NCBI GenBank assembly: GCA_964607445.1
Contig: CAZSKN010000011.1
Coordinates: forward strand, 12,831-76,830
Length of the DNA stretch: 64,000 nt
Origin: CALCKU01 sp964607445
GTDB taxonomy: Bacteria > Pseudomonadota > Alphaproteobacteria > Caulobacterales > Maricaulaceae
Direction of reading: 5' to 3'
Positions 17,704 to 26,730 of the stretch are shown here, piece after piece. Position 1 is the first letter of the stretch. Each line of letters starts with the position of its first letter. The position numbers were made by a program, and so were the translations under genes. The notes below the pieces were generated by a model. The model was not told where the DNA came from. It ran no database searches and saw nothing but the letters and a program-made list of their open reading frames with translations.

Positions 17704-18798
17704 TTAGAGTTTGTCGGTCCGCCCCTGCTTTTTAAGGTGTTCAACAATCTTTTTGACATCTTGGGTTTGATCCAGTGGCGAAATAAGAATTTTATTATCT
17801 TCCACAATGATCGACAGACCTTGCACGCCAATCGCCGCGACAAGCGGGCCATCCGTAAAGATCAGGCTATCCGATACATTATGCGTGATGACATCACCCG
17901 AGATTGCCAAGCCCTCCGCAGTCTTGCGTTCGTCATAGAGCGAAAGAAAAGATCCGATATCCGTCCACCCGATATCAGCGGGAATCATCGCCGCTTTTCG
18001 GGTGTGTTCCATCACGGCATAATCAATGGACTGACCATCGAGTGTCGCAAAGATATCGGCATCCAATTGCCGTACATGTCCCGCAATCCGCGCCGCTGCA
18101 AATGAGGCGCGGGATTTTTCATAAATATCCGGCGCATAAGATTGCATTTCGGACAATAATGTTTGCGGCGCGAACATAAATATTCCTGCGTTCCAGGCAT
18201 GGCGACCTGACGCCAGATAAGATTGCGCGGTTTCAAGGTCCGGTTTTTCACGAAATGCAATGACCTTTGCCGCATGGGTGTCGATAGGCGCGTCCGTTTC
18301 AATATATCCATAGCCTGTCTCGGCCCGGTCAGGGGTAATACCAAAGGTTACAAGATAGCCAGAGCGTGCCGCATTTACGGCGTTTGAGATCGCCAGCTGA
18401 AAGGCTTTGGGGTCTTTGACGTGGTGATCGGCTGGCAATAATAAGACCAGTGTCTCCGAGCCAATTTGCGCGGCCATATCAAGGCCTTGCAAGGCGGCTA
18501 TAACGGCACATGGCGCTGTGTTACGCCCTATAGGTTCTACAATAATAGCCCCAATATCTTGTCCAATGTCAGACATTTGCGTTTCAATTTGCAAGGCGTG
18601 CGAAGCATTACAAATAAAGACAGGCGGCAGAAACATCTCTCCCGTCAACCGCACTACAGTCTCCTGTATCAGGGTTTGATCTGATAAAAGCGGTAAAAGC
18701 TGTTTAGGCTTGGCTTTACGCGATAAGGGCCAAAGCCGGCTGCCCGCGCCACCCGACATTATAACAGGCAGGATAGATATGGCAGGCATAGATTTCAT
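17704..18798 (-). CDS. manC: Mannose-1-phosphate guanylyltransferase
   Basis: Makes GDP-mannose from mannose 1-phosphate and GTP for cell-surface glycans. The signature GGAGSRLWPLSRKAKPKQLL is at the N-terminus, with LLPADHHV, FREKPD and HAWNAGIF further on. The protein has about 364 residues and lacks the C-terminal isomerase domain found in fused ManC/AlgA enzymes, so a separate mannose-6-phosphate isomerase is needed. ATG 18798 is preferred because AGAGGTG lies in front of it; the open frame extends to 18948 but lacks a ribosome site. It may supply GDP-mannose to the glycan-modification cluster at 34-38 kb (inference). Confidence 0.93.
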   Translation of the reverse strand: MKSMPAISILPVIMSGGAGSRLWPLSRKAKPKQLLPLLSDQTLIQETVVRLTGEMFLPPVFICNASHALQIETQMSDIGQDIGAIIVEPIGRNTAPCAVIAALQGLDMAAQIGSETLVLLLPADHHVKDPKAFQLAISNAVNAARSGYLVTFGITPDRAETGYGYIETDAPIDTHAAKVIAFREKPDLETAQSYLASGRHAWNAGIFMFAPQTLLSEMQSYAPDIYEKSRASFAAARIAGHVRQLDADIFATLDGQSIDYAVMEHTRKAAMIPADIGWTDIGSFLSLYDERKTAEGLAISGDVITHNVSDSLIFTDGPLVAAIGVQGLSIIVEDNKILISPLDQTQDVKKIVEHLKKQGRTDKL

Positions 18799-18857
18799 AA
18801 AGGCACCTCTTATTGGATAAAGGTGCTTATAGGAAACATCTTTAAAGCGCGTTAAGC

Positions 18858-19277
18858 TTAACCGCCCAAACTCACTTTCCCGAATTGATAGCGGATCAAG
18901 ACACGGCAATGATTTAGCGCCCCATCCGGCGGCGGGGCAAATTGCCACTTCATCACGGCCCGTCGTGATGGATCTCCAAAAAATCTATCGGGTACGCTAC
19001 GTTCGATCCTGACATTTTCTGTTTGACCTGTTTCTGTCACGTCCAATCGTATGATCGTCCAGCCTTGACGTCCGCTCCTGAACGCTCGACGCGGATATGC
19101 AGGTAAATCAAATTTAATGGCGGCTAATTTTTCCCCGCCAAGGCAATCTTGGGCCTTAGAATAACCCTTCACCCATGGATCAGGCGGGTAACTTCCGCGC
19201 GGACGAAAAACATCAGAGGTCTGACAGCCCATTAAGGCGGCGACCATCGCCCCGCCTAAAAACATCCGTAGACTCAT
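18858..19277 (-). CDS. TonB-domain lipoprotein in the PTS operon
   Basis: A 139-residue protein beginning with a lipoprotein signal (MFLGGAMVAALMGCQ, acylated Cys18). The mature part carries a TonB C-terminal-like domain: YPRRAFRSGRQGWTIIRLDV, then the family core with VERS-type strand, MKWQFAPPPDG and a cysteine pair. TonB-like domains on lipoproteins are normally not energy transducers, since they have no ExbB-binding helix. It starts one base after the HPr stop, so it is read with EIIA and HPr. I choose the ATG at 19277; a longer frame to 19319 lies inside HPr. Confidence 0.75.
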   Translation of the reverse strand: MSLRMFLGGAMVAALMGCQTSDVFRPRGSYPPDPWVKGYSKAQDCLGGEKLAAIKFDLPAYPRRAFRSGRQGWTIIRLDVTETGQTENVRIERSVPDRFFGDPSRRAVMKWQFAPPPDGALNHCRVLIRYQFGKVSLGG

Positions 19278-19278
19278 G

Positions 19279-19560
19279 TCATTCACCTTCGCCAAAATGC
19301 GTAGACACAAGTTCGACAAGGGCGTTTAATGCGGATATGGCCTCTGGGCCAGACGTTTTAATCGTTAGTTTTTCTCCACACGCAGACCCCAACATGAGAA
19401 GCTCCATAATACTATCCGCGACAACCGTTTCATGTCCAACAGCATTATGGCTCGTCACTTCAGTATAGGCATCAAATTGTTCGGCGCATTTGACAAATTT
19501 AGCCGAAGCCCGTGCATGCAATCCACGTTTATTGACCAGTATTACCGTTTCAGACGGCAT
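19279..19560 (-). CDS. HPr-family phosphocarrier of the regulatory PTS
   Basis: A 93-residue HPr protein. His15 in RGLHARASAK is the phosphoacceptor from enzyme I, and Ser50 in ADSIMELLML is the site that HPr kinase modifies in related systems. It follows the EIIA gene by one base. No sugar-transporting PTS components are nearby, which fits a regulatory PTS. The ATG at 19560 matches the family N-terminus (PSETVILVNKRG); the longer frame to 19671 lies inside the EIIA gene. Confidence 0.92.
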   Translation of the reverse strand: MPSETVILVNKRGLHARASAKFVKCAEQFDAYTEVTSHNAVGHETVVADSIMELLMLGSACGEKLTIKTSGPEAISALNALVELVSTHFGEGE

Positions 19561-19561
19561 T

Positions 19562-19966
19562 TTAATCGCTTGTCTGAAGAATTTCAGACGCAATCGCAAT
19601 ATAACGTTGCCCGGCATCTTTAGCCTTGAGCGCCGCTTCGTCAAGATTGGCTGTACGGCGCGCTTCAGCAAGTTTAATCAACATAGGCAAATTCACGCCT
19701 GCCAAAATTTCAATCCGGCCTTGAGAAAGCATAGATATCGCCAAATTTGCCGGCGTCCCGCCAAACATATCTGTGAGCAATATGACCCCATTATCGCAAT
19801 TCACCCGCTTCACAGCGGCACTAATATCATCGCGCCGATGTTCCATATCATCATCGGGGCCTATGCACACGGTTTCAATATTTTCTTGAGGGCCCACGAC
19901 ATGTTCCATGGCCCGTCGCAGTTCGACAGCCAATTCCCCATGTGTAACAATTACGAGACCAATCAC
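19562..19966 (-). CDS. PTS mannose-family EIIA component
   Basis: A 134-residue protein of the mannose-type EIIA fold. His9 in VIVTHGELA is the predicted phosphorylation site and LLTDMFGGTPANLA is the family loop. In alphaproteobacteria this protein usually sits between hprK and ptsH behind chvI-chvG, and receives phosphate from HPr for regulation, not sugar uptake. HprK is not present in the 123 bases between this gene and chvG. The intervening bases are AT-rich and contain no frame worth calling. Confidence 0.92.
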   Translation of the reverse strand: MIGLVIVTHGELAVELRRAMEHVVGPQENIETVCIGPDDDMEHRRDDISAAVKRVNCDNGVILLTDMFGGTPANLAISMLSQGRIEILAGVNLPMLIKLAEARRTANLDEAALKAKDAGQRYIAIASEILQTSD

Positions 19967-20089
19967 CGCAATTCCTTATTTGCCTAGCCTTGCAATTAAT
20001 CAATAAATACAGGTGCTGAAAAGCAATTTATCCACCTCCACCCTATTTATGGCTTATTTATTTTTATATCGTGGCTTTTTTGCCGATTT

Positions 20090-21907
20090 CTAACGTTTCA
20101 GACGCTTTCCCGCGCTGCGCTTCTGGCCATAGCCGCCACTATTTTGACTTTGTCGGGGAAGGTTAATTACAAAACGAGCCCCCTTGATCGTCTCTGACCC
20201 CGGATTCACACGATTCTTGGCATGAATTTCGCCTTTATGCGCTTTGACAATTTGGTGACAAATTGCCAATCCTAACCCGGAGTGAGACCCAAAACGCGCC
20301 CCCTGTGGACGTTCCGTATAAAACCGTTCAAACACAGTTTCCAAATTTTCTGGCGGAATACCCGGCCCGTCATCTTCGACCACGATAATCACACGGTCTC
20401 CGCGTGCAGGATCGGCCTGCACAAAGGCCCGTAAAAGCACTTCACCCTTTGGCGGTGAAAAGGTTAGGGCGTTATCAATAAGATTGCGCAAGACCTGTGC
20501 AAATGGTGTTTCAAACGCGCGTATATTCAAGGCTATATCTTGACCATCAGCCGGGTTTGGGGTTTCGAGATCATGCTCGTTATCATAGGTCAGGCTTGCG
20601 GATTGACGCACATAAATAACCCGCGCATCCCCCGGGTAGGTCTGGGCGTAAAAATCCGTAAGCCCGCTTAAAATCTCACGCACATCCAAAGTCTGTGCTG
20701 TTTCTCGCGCCAAATTAGCATCTACTTTAGAGGCATTGGAAATATCAGTGATAAGGCGGTCCATCCGGGCCACATCATTTTGAATGATATCTACGAGTTG
20801 TTTACGTTGCTCGGCCGTTTTAGCGACCCGGAGACTATCTGAGGCCGACCGGAGCGACGTCAGCGGATTTTTGATTTCATGGGCAACATCAGCAGCAAAA
20901 TTAGCAATATCATTAATCCGGTCATAAAGACCATTGGTCATCTCTCGCATGACAATGGACAAATCCCCGATCTCGTCCCGGCGGCGGGATAAATCAGGAA
21001 TCGCATCGCGTTCTTTGGCAGAGCGAGTGACACGTTCAGCGGCACGCGCAAGCCTGCGCATCGGTAAAGCGATGAATAAAGTCAGCGCCAAAGACGAGAG
21101 AATGGCCGCCAGAAATGCCAAGCCGATAATCGGTGCCAAAGCCCGCCTTTCCCCATTTACAATATTATCGACGTCACTGGATTCAAGTGTTACAACCCCC
21201 AAAACCTGTTGGACGCGTTTGACAGGTAATGACAATGAGACAATCAGCTCATCCTGCTTATTATAGCGCTCGCCCGCAACGCTTTCACCCGCCAAGGCCT
21301 TCCGAATATCCACCGTCAGATTTTGTCGTAACCGTTCGCGTCTGTGTACACGCCATGGTAGGTTATGCAGGCTTTTTTCAACTCCGGCCTCTATACGGGC
21401 CTGCCAAACCTCTTGCCATGTCGGTTCGGGAATTTCGCTGACAATGGGCGCCAGTTCTGTGATCGCAATATCCGTCTCATACTGCGTGCTATCAGCTATT
21501 AAAGTACCACTTTTATCATGCAATCGAACGCGCCACCGATCCGGCAGATTGACCCGGCTTAAGACGTCCCTCGCATTTTGCACATCCAGTTCTGCGGCTA
21601 ATCCAATGCCCGTCGCCGTATCACCCATAATCGTCGTGATCAGGGCCGCTTGTGAACTTAAATTCTCGATCTTGGCTTCAATCAAGCCTTGCGAGAACCT
21701 TTGTAAAGTCATGGCGCCGCAAACCAATATCAAAAGCCCGACGATATTGGATAGAAATATAAATCGTGCGAGACGAGAAAACATAGCCGGTCGGCGTGCG
21801 CCTAATCGCCGGTCCCGTAACCGCCTGTCACGCATATGCCTATCTTTGCGCGAAAACCTAGATTTCTTTATATTTGTATCCGACACCATAGAGTGTCTCA
21901 ATACCAT
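20090..21907 (-). CDS. chvG: Sensor histidine kinase ChvG
   Basis: The membrane kinase of the ChvG-ChvI pair, which senses envelope or acid stress in alphaproteobacteria. Two membrane helices (about 47-67 and 257-280) flank a periplasmic sensor domain. A HAMP segment follows, then the H-box DVAHEIKNPLTSL with His343, the N-box NLIDNALTFSPP, and the G-boxes EDDGPGIPPENLETVFERFY and GLGLAICHQIV. The start is uncertain: ATG at 21907, 21889 or 21835 are all possible, and none has a strong ribosome site. The longest overlaps chvI by about 50 bases. Confidence 0.9.
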   Translation of the reverse strand: MVLRHSMVSDTNIKKSRFSRKDRHMRDRRLRDRRLGARRPAMFSRLARFIFLSNIVGLLILVCGAMTLQRFSQGLIEAKIENLSSQAALITTIMGDTATGIGLAAELDVQNARDVLSRVNLPDRWRVRLHDKSGTLIADSTQYETDIAITELAPIVSEIPEPTWQEVWQARIEAGVEKSLHNLPWRVHRRERLRQNLTVDIRKALAGESVAGERYNKQDELIVSLSLPVKRVQQVLGVVTLESSDVDNIVNGERRALAPIIGLAFLAAILSSLALTLFIALPMRRLARAAERVTRSAKERDAIPDLSRRRDEIGDLSIVMREMTNGLYDRINDIANFAADVAHEIKNPLTSLRSASDSLRVAKTAEQRKQLVDIIQNDVARMDRLITDISNASKVDANLARETAQTLDVREILSGLTDFYAQTYPGDARVIYVRQSASLTYDNEHDLETPNPADGQDIALNIRAFETPFAQVLRNLIDNALTFSPPKGEVLLRAFVQADPARGDRVIIVVEDDGPGIPPENLETVFERFYTERPQGARFGSHSGLGLAICHQIVKAHKGEIHAKNRVNPGSETIKGARFVINLPRQSQNSGGYGQKRSAGKRLKR

Positions 21908-22562
21908 CGAATGTCTTATCCGTCTTGCGGAACTTTTTACGCAATCTTTTTATATGACTGTCAATTGTCCGGTCATCAACATAGACTTGGTCTTCATAGG
22001 CCGCGTCCATAAGTTGGTCTCGGGATTTCACATAGCCCGGGCGTTTGGCTAAGCTTTCCAATATCAAAAATTCGGTCACAGTCAGCCGGACTATGTGTCC
22101 ATCCCACGAACAGGCATGACGGTTCGGATCAAGCACAAGCTTTCCGCGTTGAATGACCTTTTCATCGCCCTCTTGCGGTAGCGGCTGTTCTATATTTGTT
22201 AATTGCGCCCGACGTAATACGGCCTTGATACGCTCACCCAGCAAGCGTTGGGAAAACGGTTTCTTGATATAATCATCAGCCCCCATATTAAGACCTATCG
22301 CTTCGTCGAATTCATCATCTTTTGAGGTTAGGAATATTACGGGCAGATTGGAAGTTTGACGCAGTCGTCGGAGTAACTCCAAGCCGTCCATTCGAGGCAT
22401 TTTAACATCAAATACAGCCAGATCAGGCGGGCTTTTCTTAAGCGCCTCTAGAGCTGTAACACCGTCATGGAATTTACGCACCTCATAGCCTTGATCTTCC
22501 AAGAACATAGATACGGATGTTAAAATATTTTCATCATCATCAACGAGGTAAATTTTCGCCAT
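21858..22562 (-). CDS. chvI: Response regulator ChvI
   Basis: An OmpR-type transcription factor of about 234 residues. The receiver domain has LVDDDEN near the N-terminus, the phosphoacceptor Asp52 in FDVKMPRMDG, and IKKPFSQ with the conserved lysine. The C-terminal winged helix contains RTIDSHIKRLRKKFR. ATG 22562 (MAKIYLVDDDEN) is preceded by GGAG at eight-base spacing. The frame is open to 22721, which would add 53 residues rich in Pro, Ser and Gly ahead of the receiver. I regard that extension as leader DNA. ChvI is transcribed before chvG. Confidence 0.93.
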   Translation of the reverse strand: MAKIYLVDDDENILTSVSMFLEDQGYEVRKFHDGVTALEALKKSPPDLAVFDVKMPRMDGLELLRRLRQTSNLPVIFLTSKDDEFDEAIGLNMGADDYIKKPFSQRLLGERIKAVLRRAQLTNIEQPLPQEGDEKVIQRGKLVLDPNRHACSWDGHIVRLTVTEFLILESLAKRPGYVKSRDQLMDAAYEDQVYVDDRTIDSHIKRLRKKFRKTDKTFDGIETLYGVGYKYKEI

Positions 22563-22933
22563 ATATTTCGCTCCAACCGCAGAAGACGCCTCTTGCGGTA
22601 AAGATTTTGTCTTTCCGCCGCTGCGGCCTTCCTCATAACCCAATTGAGGGGCTGGGCTCAAGGGTCGAGCTGTATTTGCTAACATTGACGCTCCACTGCG
22701 ATATCCTGTTTGACGGTACATAAAAATTCTCCCATTTGACTATGGGCTGATCTATAAACCCTCAATATGGCAAGGGTTTGGCACAATCTGCCTTATTTTA
22801 GCCCCCTTATAGAACCGAAGTATTAGCCTTCATAAAACCCTTGCCGCATGTGACCGGCTCACCTACAAAACAGAGGAAATAAACGGGCGCGGGCGCGAGC
22901 CTTGAACCCGTAAAATTATTGTAAGAGAGATTT

Positions 22934-23236
22934 ATGAATTTACTACAATCGATTATCGTGTTTTTCGTCAGCCCCGTACTTATGTTTATACAGCTGGCTC
23001 TGATTATCTATATGATCTTTAGCTGGCTCGTCGCGCTCAATATCGTCAATTTACGCAATCAGGGCATGGCCCAAATCTATCAATTGTCCCGCTCAATCGT
23101 CGAACCCATCTTGACACCCTTACGGCGTTTCATCCCGCCCTTGGGCGGATTGGATATGGCTTTTTTCGTCGCGTTTTTAGGCTTGGTTTGGATGCGGCAA
23201 TATGTTCTTCCTAGCCTCGTAAATATGCTTGGCTAG
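22934..23236 (+). CDS. YggT family membrane protein
   Basis: A 100-residue inner-membrane protein with the YggT fold. A first hydrophobic segment (about 8-35) is followed by VEPILTPLRRFIPPLGGLD, the conserved family loop, and a second helix. YggT proteins lie close to cell division or pyrroline reductase genes in many bacteria, but the exact role is open. A GAGAGA ribosome site precedes the ATG. It diverges from chvI across a 370-base region. I found no other feature in that region apart from the possible chvI N-terminal extension. Confidence 0.88.
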   Translation: MNLLQSIIVFFVSPVLMFIQLALIIYMIFSWLVALNIVNLRNQGMAQIYQLSRSIVEPILTPLRRFIPPLGGLDMAFFVAFLGLVWMRQYVLPSLVNMLG

Positions 23237-23306
23237 AACATCGCTATTCTGCCTGCTATTTTGACCGTTATTTTGCGTTTCGGGCCTATATGCGCGTAAA
23301 GGCCAG

Positions 23307-24896
23307 TTAAGCTTTATCATCACCTAACAGATTATCCAGCCTCTTGGCTAAATCATCCGTATCTGATTGCCCGCCGGGGCCGGGGTCATCCGGTTGTCTG
23401 CGAAATCCTGTAGGTGTCGTCGCCGGATCCTCAGCAAGGCTATCGCGCGGGGCGTCTGACGCTGCATCGGTCACATCCTTGACGTCATGTGCGCGCTTGT
23501 TATCCGTTTCACCTTTGGCCTCTGTCACACTGGACATATGCGCCGCCATTGGCAGAACCGACCGCCGTTTCGCACCGGCTTCAAACCGCGGATGTATCAA
23601 TGTCCCGGTTTCCCCATAAGAAAAGACAAGGCGCCGCCAGTCTGAATCCGTATAATCAAACCCATCCCCTTCGGGGTCAATATCCGTCCAATCCGGTTCG
23701 GAAGGCGCGGACGCTGCCCGCTCTAGCCAGATACGTGCGTCGGTATTATTTTTCAACATGGTCTCGCTCGCACTGGCCAACATACACAAGCGCGCGCTAA
23801 CAGGTTTTTGTGTCACCAAGGACGAAAGTGCAGACCAGGCCGCCACGCCGTCCTCTTGGCGCAAAGCCTCTTCAGCCATTAAAATCAGACTTTCTCTATG
23901 TGTAGGATTAGCTTTCACCAAGGTTTTTATTTTCTTATTGCGCACCTTTGACGTCTCGTCTCTATAAAGGTCACGATAGGCCATCGACAAAGCCGGATGG
24001 GGAGAGCTGCCCCAGGCTTTCTCGATCAGTGAGGCGGCCTTTTTGCTCTGTCCTTCGCGCCTTAATAATTGTGCAGCTAGAGAAATGGCCGGCGCAAAAT
24101 CCGGCGCATCCGACACAGCCGCAAGTGCATATTTTTGGGCCGATGCGAAATCAGACATATCATTATAATGATCGGCCAATGCACTTTGTAGAACAGCTCG
24201 GCGACGGCGGCCGGCCAATTTGTCCATATGTTTACGCGAGATACCTTTATCCAGAATCTCTAACGCTCGGGCCCATTGATAATCAGAAACCAATGCCTGT
24301 AATAAAATATCAAATGCCCAGCTCGCATCTTTATTATCCTCATAAGCCGTTTGAGCATGGGAAATAGCTCCAGAAATATCCCCGCTCGTCAACATATGTT
24401 GTGCCAGACCCCGTTGGCCGGTTACGAGGGTTTTCTGATCGTCAAGCATGGCGGTATATTGCGCAATAGCTTCAATATTATCACCGCTCGCTTCTGCGGC
24501 CTGCGCGGAAATCATCCGGCCCAAAGCCGGGCTGGAAATCAGATTGCGGGCTTTTTCTGCCTTTTTACGCGCTTTTGCACTATCGCCTTGGGTTCCGGCA
24601 ATCAGCGCCTCTTCCATAGCCTCCAAAGCCTGTGTTCGACGGCGCAAACCCACACCGGACTTCACCCGACCCGGCAAACGGATTAAAAACCCGAGAAACG
24701 CCCAGAGCGCAAATAAAACAATCAGACCCAGAGTGAGAGCCACAATTGTAATCCGCCAGCTAATTTGAGTTTCAAAATTCAGAAAGGGTCGTACGCTGGT
24801 AGAAGTTATGACTAAATTTGCATCCTCACCTATAAACAAGATAAGACCAATCAACGCCACAATAAATGCCAAGACGGCTACAACATATTTGGCCAT
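23307..24896 (-). CDS. hemY: HemY-like TPR membrane protein
   Basis: 529 residues: two N-terminal membrane helices (about 5-25 and 45-72) with the HemY N-terminal domain, then a periplasmic TPR-rich region from about 90 to 400, and a disordered Asp/Ala-rich tail. In E. coli HemY is encoded with hemC, hemD and hemX and influences heme metabolism, although its activity is not known. Its start codon abuts the stop of the upstream mitofilin-like gene, so translation is coupled. The tail from about residue 430 contains RRSVLPMAAHM and a long acidic region. Confidence 0.9.
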   Translation of the reverse strand: MAKYVVAVLAFIVALIGLILFIGEDANLVITSTSVRPFLNFETQISWRITIVALTLGLIVLFALWAFLGFLIRLPGRVKSGVGLRRRTQALEAMEEALIAGTQGDSAKARKKAEKARNLISSPALGRMISAQAAEASGDNIEAIAQYTAMLDDQKTLVTGQRGLAQHMLTSGDISGAISHAQTAYEDNKDASWAFDILLQALVSDYQWARALEILDKGISRKHMDKLAGRRRRAVLQSALADHYNDMSDFASAQKYALAAVSDAPDFAPAISLAAQLLRREGQSKKAASLIEKAWGSSPHPALSMAYRDLYRDETSKVRNKKIKTLVKANPTHRESLILMAEEALRQEDGVAAWSALSSLVTQKPVSARLCMLASASETMLKNNTDARIWLERAASAPSEPDWTDIDPEGDGFDYTDSDWRRLVFSYGETGTLIHPRFEAGAKRRSVLPMAAHMSSVTEAKGETDNKRAHDVKDVTDAASDAPRDSLAEDPATTPTGFRRQPDDPGPGGQSDTDDLAKRLDNLLGDDKA

Positions 24897-25994
24897 TTAA
24901 TTTTCCTTTGCGAAGGGCGCCTCTGTGCCCTCTATGATATCTATGGATTGCGCCGCATTGACCCAATCCCGAACAACGGAACGCGCTTGGCTCGGTAAAT
25001 TTTCAATCACGCCCAAGGCTTTGTCTATATCACCATTTGCAATATGAGTCTGTATGTCATCCACCCGATCTGTTTCACCGGGCTTTTTGACAGAAATATG
25101 GCGGGACAGGCTGCGTCGCCACCACGACTTATCTGCTACATCAAGTTCACGTAAACGCGCCCGCAAGGCGGTTTCGGGAAATGTCGGAAGGATAGTCCTC
25201 ACATCCCCTCTCCTCGCGCCCCCCCTATCTGTCGAAACTGAATAACGCTGGCGCGCCGATATAGAATTTTGCCCCTGACGGAGCGCCTCTAACTGATCTT
25301 GCAACAAGCTCTCACCAAAAAGGAAAACCTCCGGGTCGGCTCTATTGATCTGGCTTTCAAGGCTTTCCAATCTATTGGCGATCTCAGCCGGAACCGATAT
25401 GAGACGCCCCGAACCGCCTGCGTCTATATTATCATTTTGATCTTCACCATCGGCTTGAGCCTCGCGCCCCTTATCCGGCGTAAACGCACTCAAAGTGTCT
25501 ACGCGATTTTCCAACCGGGCCAATTCGGATATCAAATCAGATATATCCCCCGTATTTTCACTGACCACAGGCCGTGTCTCCAGAGCCTCTATCCGCGAAG
25601 ATATGTCGGAAATATTCAGGCTCGATTGGGTTTTATTGTGGCGTTCCAGTCGTGAAATTTGCGCTTGCAAATTTTTGTTTTTTGCGCGCAGCTCATCCAT
25701 CTGTCTATCATAACCGGAAAGATCAAGCGGTTTTGTTAAAGACGACTGGAGGCTATTATAACCGCCCAGACCTATACCCATAAGACCCAATGCTATACCT
25801 AAAAGCGCCAGTTTTCGCCCGGATTTGGGTGGTTTTTCTTTTATACGTGCGAGCGGCTCATCATCACCCTTTTCAAGGTCGAAGGCGTCATTATTTCGCG
25901 CCTCTAAATCTTCCTGTTCCCCTTCACTGTCTATACCTCGCTGGCTCTCTATATGTCGGTCATCATCTGTCGGATCATCAGGAATAGTCATCAT
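24897..25994 (-). CDS. Mitofilin-like (COG4223) coiled-coil membrane protein
   Basis: A 365-residue protein of the alphaproteobacterial mitofilin/HemX-like group. An acidic N-terminal region precedes one membrane helix (about 63-83, LALLGIALGLMGIGLGGYNS), then coiled-coil (MDELRAKNKNLQAQISRLER and further heptads) and a conserved C-terminal domain. The relation to mitochondrial Mic60 is known for alphaproteobacterial proteins in this gene position, next to heme genes. It sits between hemD and hemY, as is usual. The start could be the second Met (25991). Confidence 0.85.
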   Translation of the reverse strand: MMTIPDDPTDDDRHIESQRGIDSEGEQEDLEARNNDAFDLEKGDDEPLARIKEKPPKSGRKLALLGIALGLMGIGLGGYNSLQSSLTKPLDLSGYDRQMDELRAKNKNLQAQISRLERHNKTQSSLNISDISSRIEALETRPVVSENTGDISDLISELARLENRVDTLSAFTPDKGREAQADGEDQNDNIDAGGSGRLISVPAEIANRLESLESQINRADPEVFLFGESLLQDQLEALRQGQNSISARQRYSVSTDRGGARRGDVRTILPTFPETALRARLRELDVADKSWWRRSLSRHISVKKPGETDRVDDIQTHIANGDIDKALGVIENLPSQARSVVRDWVNAAQSIDIIEGTEAPFAKEN

Positions 25995-26025
25995 AGGTCA
26001 GTCTAACGTGCACCGATAGTTATAA

Positions 26026-26727
26026 TCAAGGTTGAACTACCGTACGTAACGCCTGCAAAAGCGAGGCCTGTGTCGGCCGACGCGCGCTAGTGCGCCCCGC
26101 GCAATTTATATTACCCAAAGCCGCATCTGTTGCAGGGCTAATCGATATCATATAACTTTGCGACATATCAGCCGTCGTTACGGCCTGCATCTGCCTCACC
26201 AAGGTTTGCGCCCCAAGCGGTGAAAACACCAAAACGGCGGCAATAGGCTCCCGCCCAAGGTCGGGCATTTGTTTTACAGGTGCGGATTGATAATAAAGGT
26301 CACGGCGCGCTTGATATCCCGCTAATTGCAAATCTTCAATTATCCGCCCCCGAACATGTACCCCGGCAGCGTGAACACACAGGCGATCTGGACCAAATTC
26401 CCGTATAATAAGCGGCGCAATATCATCTGCACGACCTTCCGCACTAAGGATATTGGTAAATCCAGCCCTGCGTGCGGCTTTCGCCGTACCCTCACCCACT
26501 GTGACAACATCAAAGCCCCGATCCGGAAAAAAGTCGCAAAAGGCCTGTACGGCATTTTTTGACGTAAAAATCAAAACATCCCCATGTCCCAAAGCGGGTG
26601 GAAGCTGTCGCGGTCGGGACACTGTCAATAAAGGCGCTATGAGCGGTCTATAACCCATGGCCTGCACCGCTTGAGCCGTCTCTTGGGCGCCGGGCTGTGT
26701 ACGTGTTATCCAAACCGCTTGAGCCAC
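26026..26727 (-). CDS. hemD: Uroporphyrinogen-III synthase
   Basis: Closes hydroxymethylbilane to uroporphyrinogen III. It is a poorly conserved family, identified here from the ITRTQPGAQETAQ start, the VLIFTSKNAVQAFC segment, VVTVGEGTAKAARRAGF and the second-domain LVFSPLGAQTLVRQ. The length of 233 residues is normal. It starts three bases after the hemC stop codon. Gene order hemC-hemD-mitofilin-hemY is the common alphaproteobacterial arrangement. The pathway step next to hemC makes the assignment firm despite low motif conservation. Confidence 0.9.
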   Translation of the reverse strand: MAQAVWITRTQPGAQETAQAVQAMGYRPLIAPLLTVSRPRQLPPALGHGDVLIFTSKNAVQAFCDFFPDRGFDVVTVGEGTAKAARRAGFTNILSAEGRADDIAPLIIREFGPDRLCVHAAGVHVRGRIIEDLQLAGYQARRDLYYQSAPVKQMPDLGREPIAAVLVFSPLGAQTLVRQMQAVTTADMSQSYMISISPATDAALGNINCAGRTSARRPTQASLLQALRTVVQP

Positions 26728-26730
26728 AGA

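Noticed and set aside
19967..20089. A missed hprK gene between chvG and EIIA
   Set aside because: The space is 123 bases and AT-rich with several T runs; no frame resembles the kinase.
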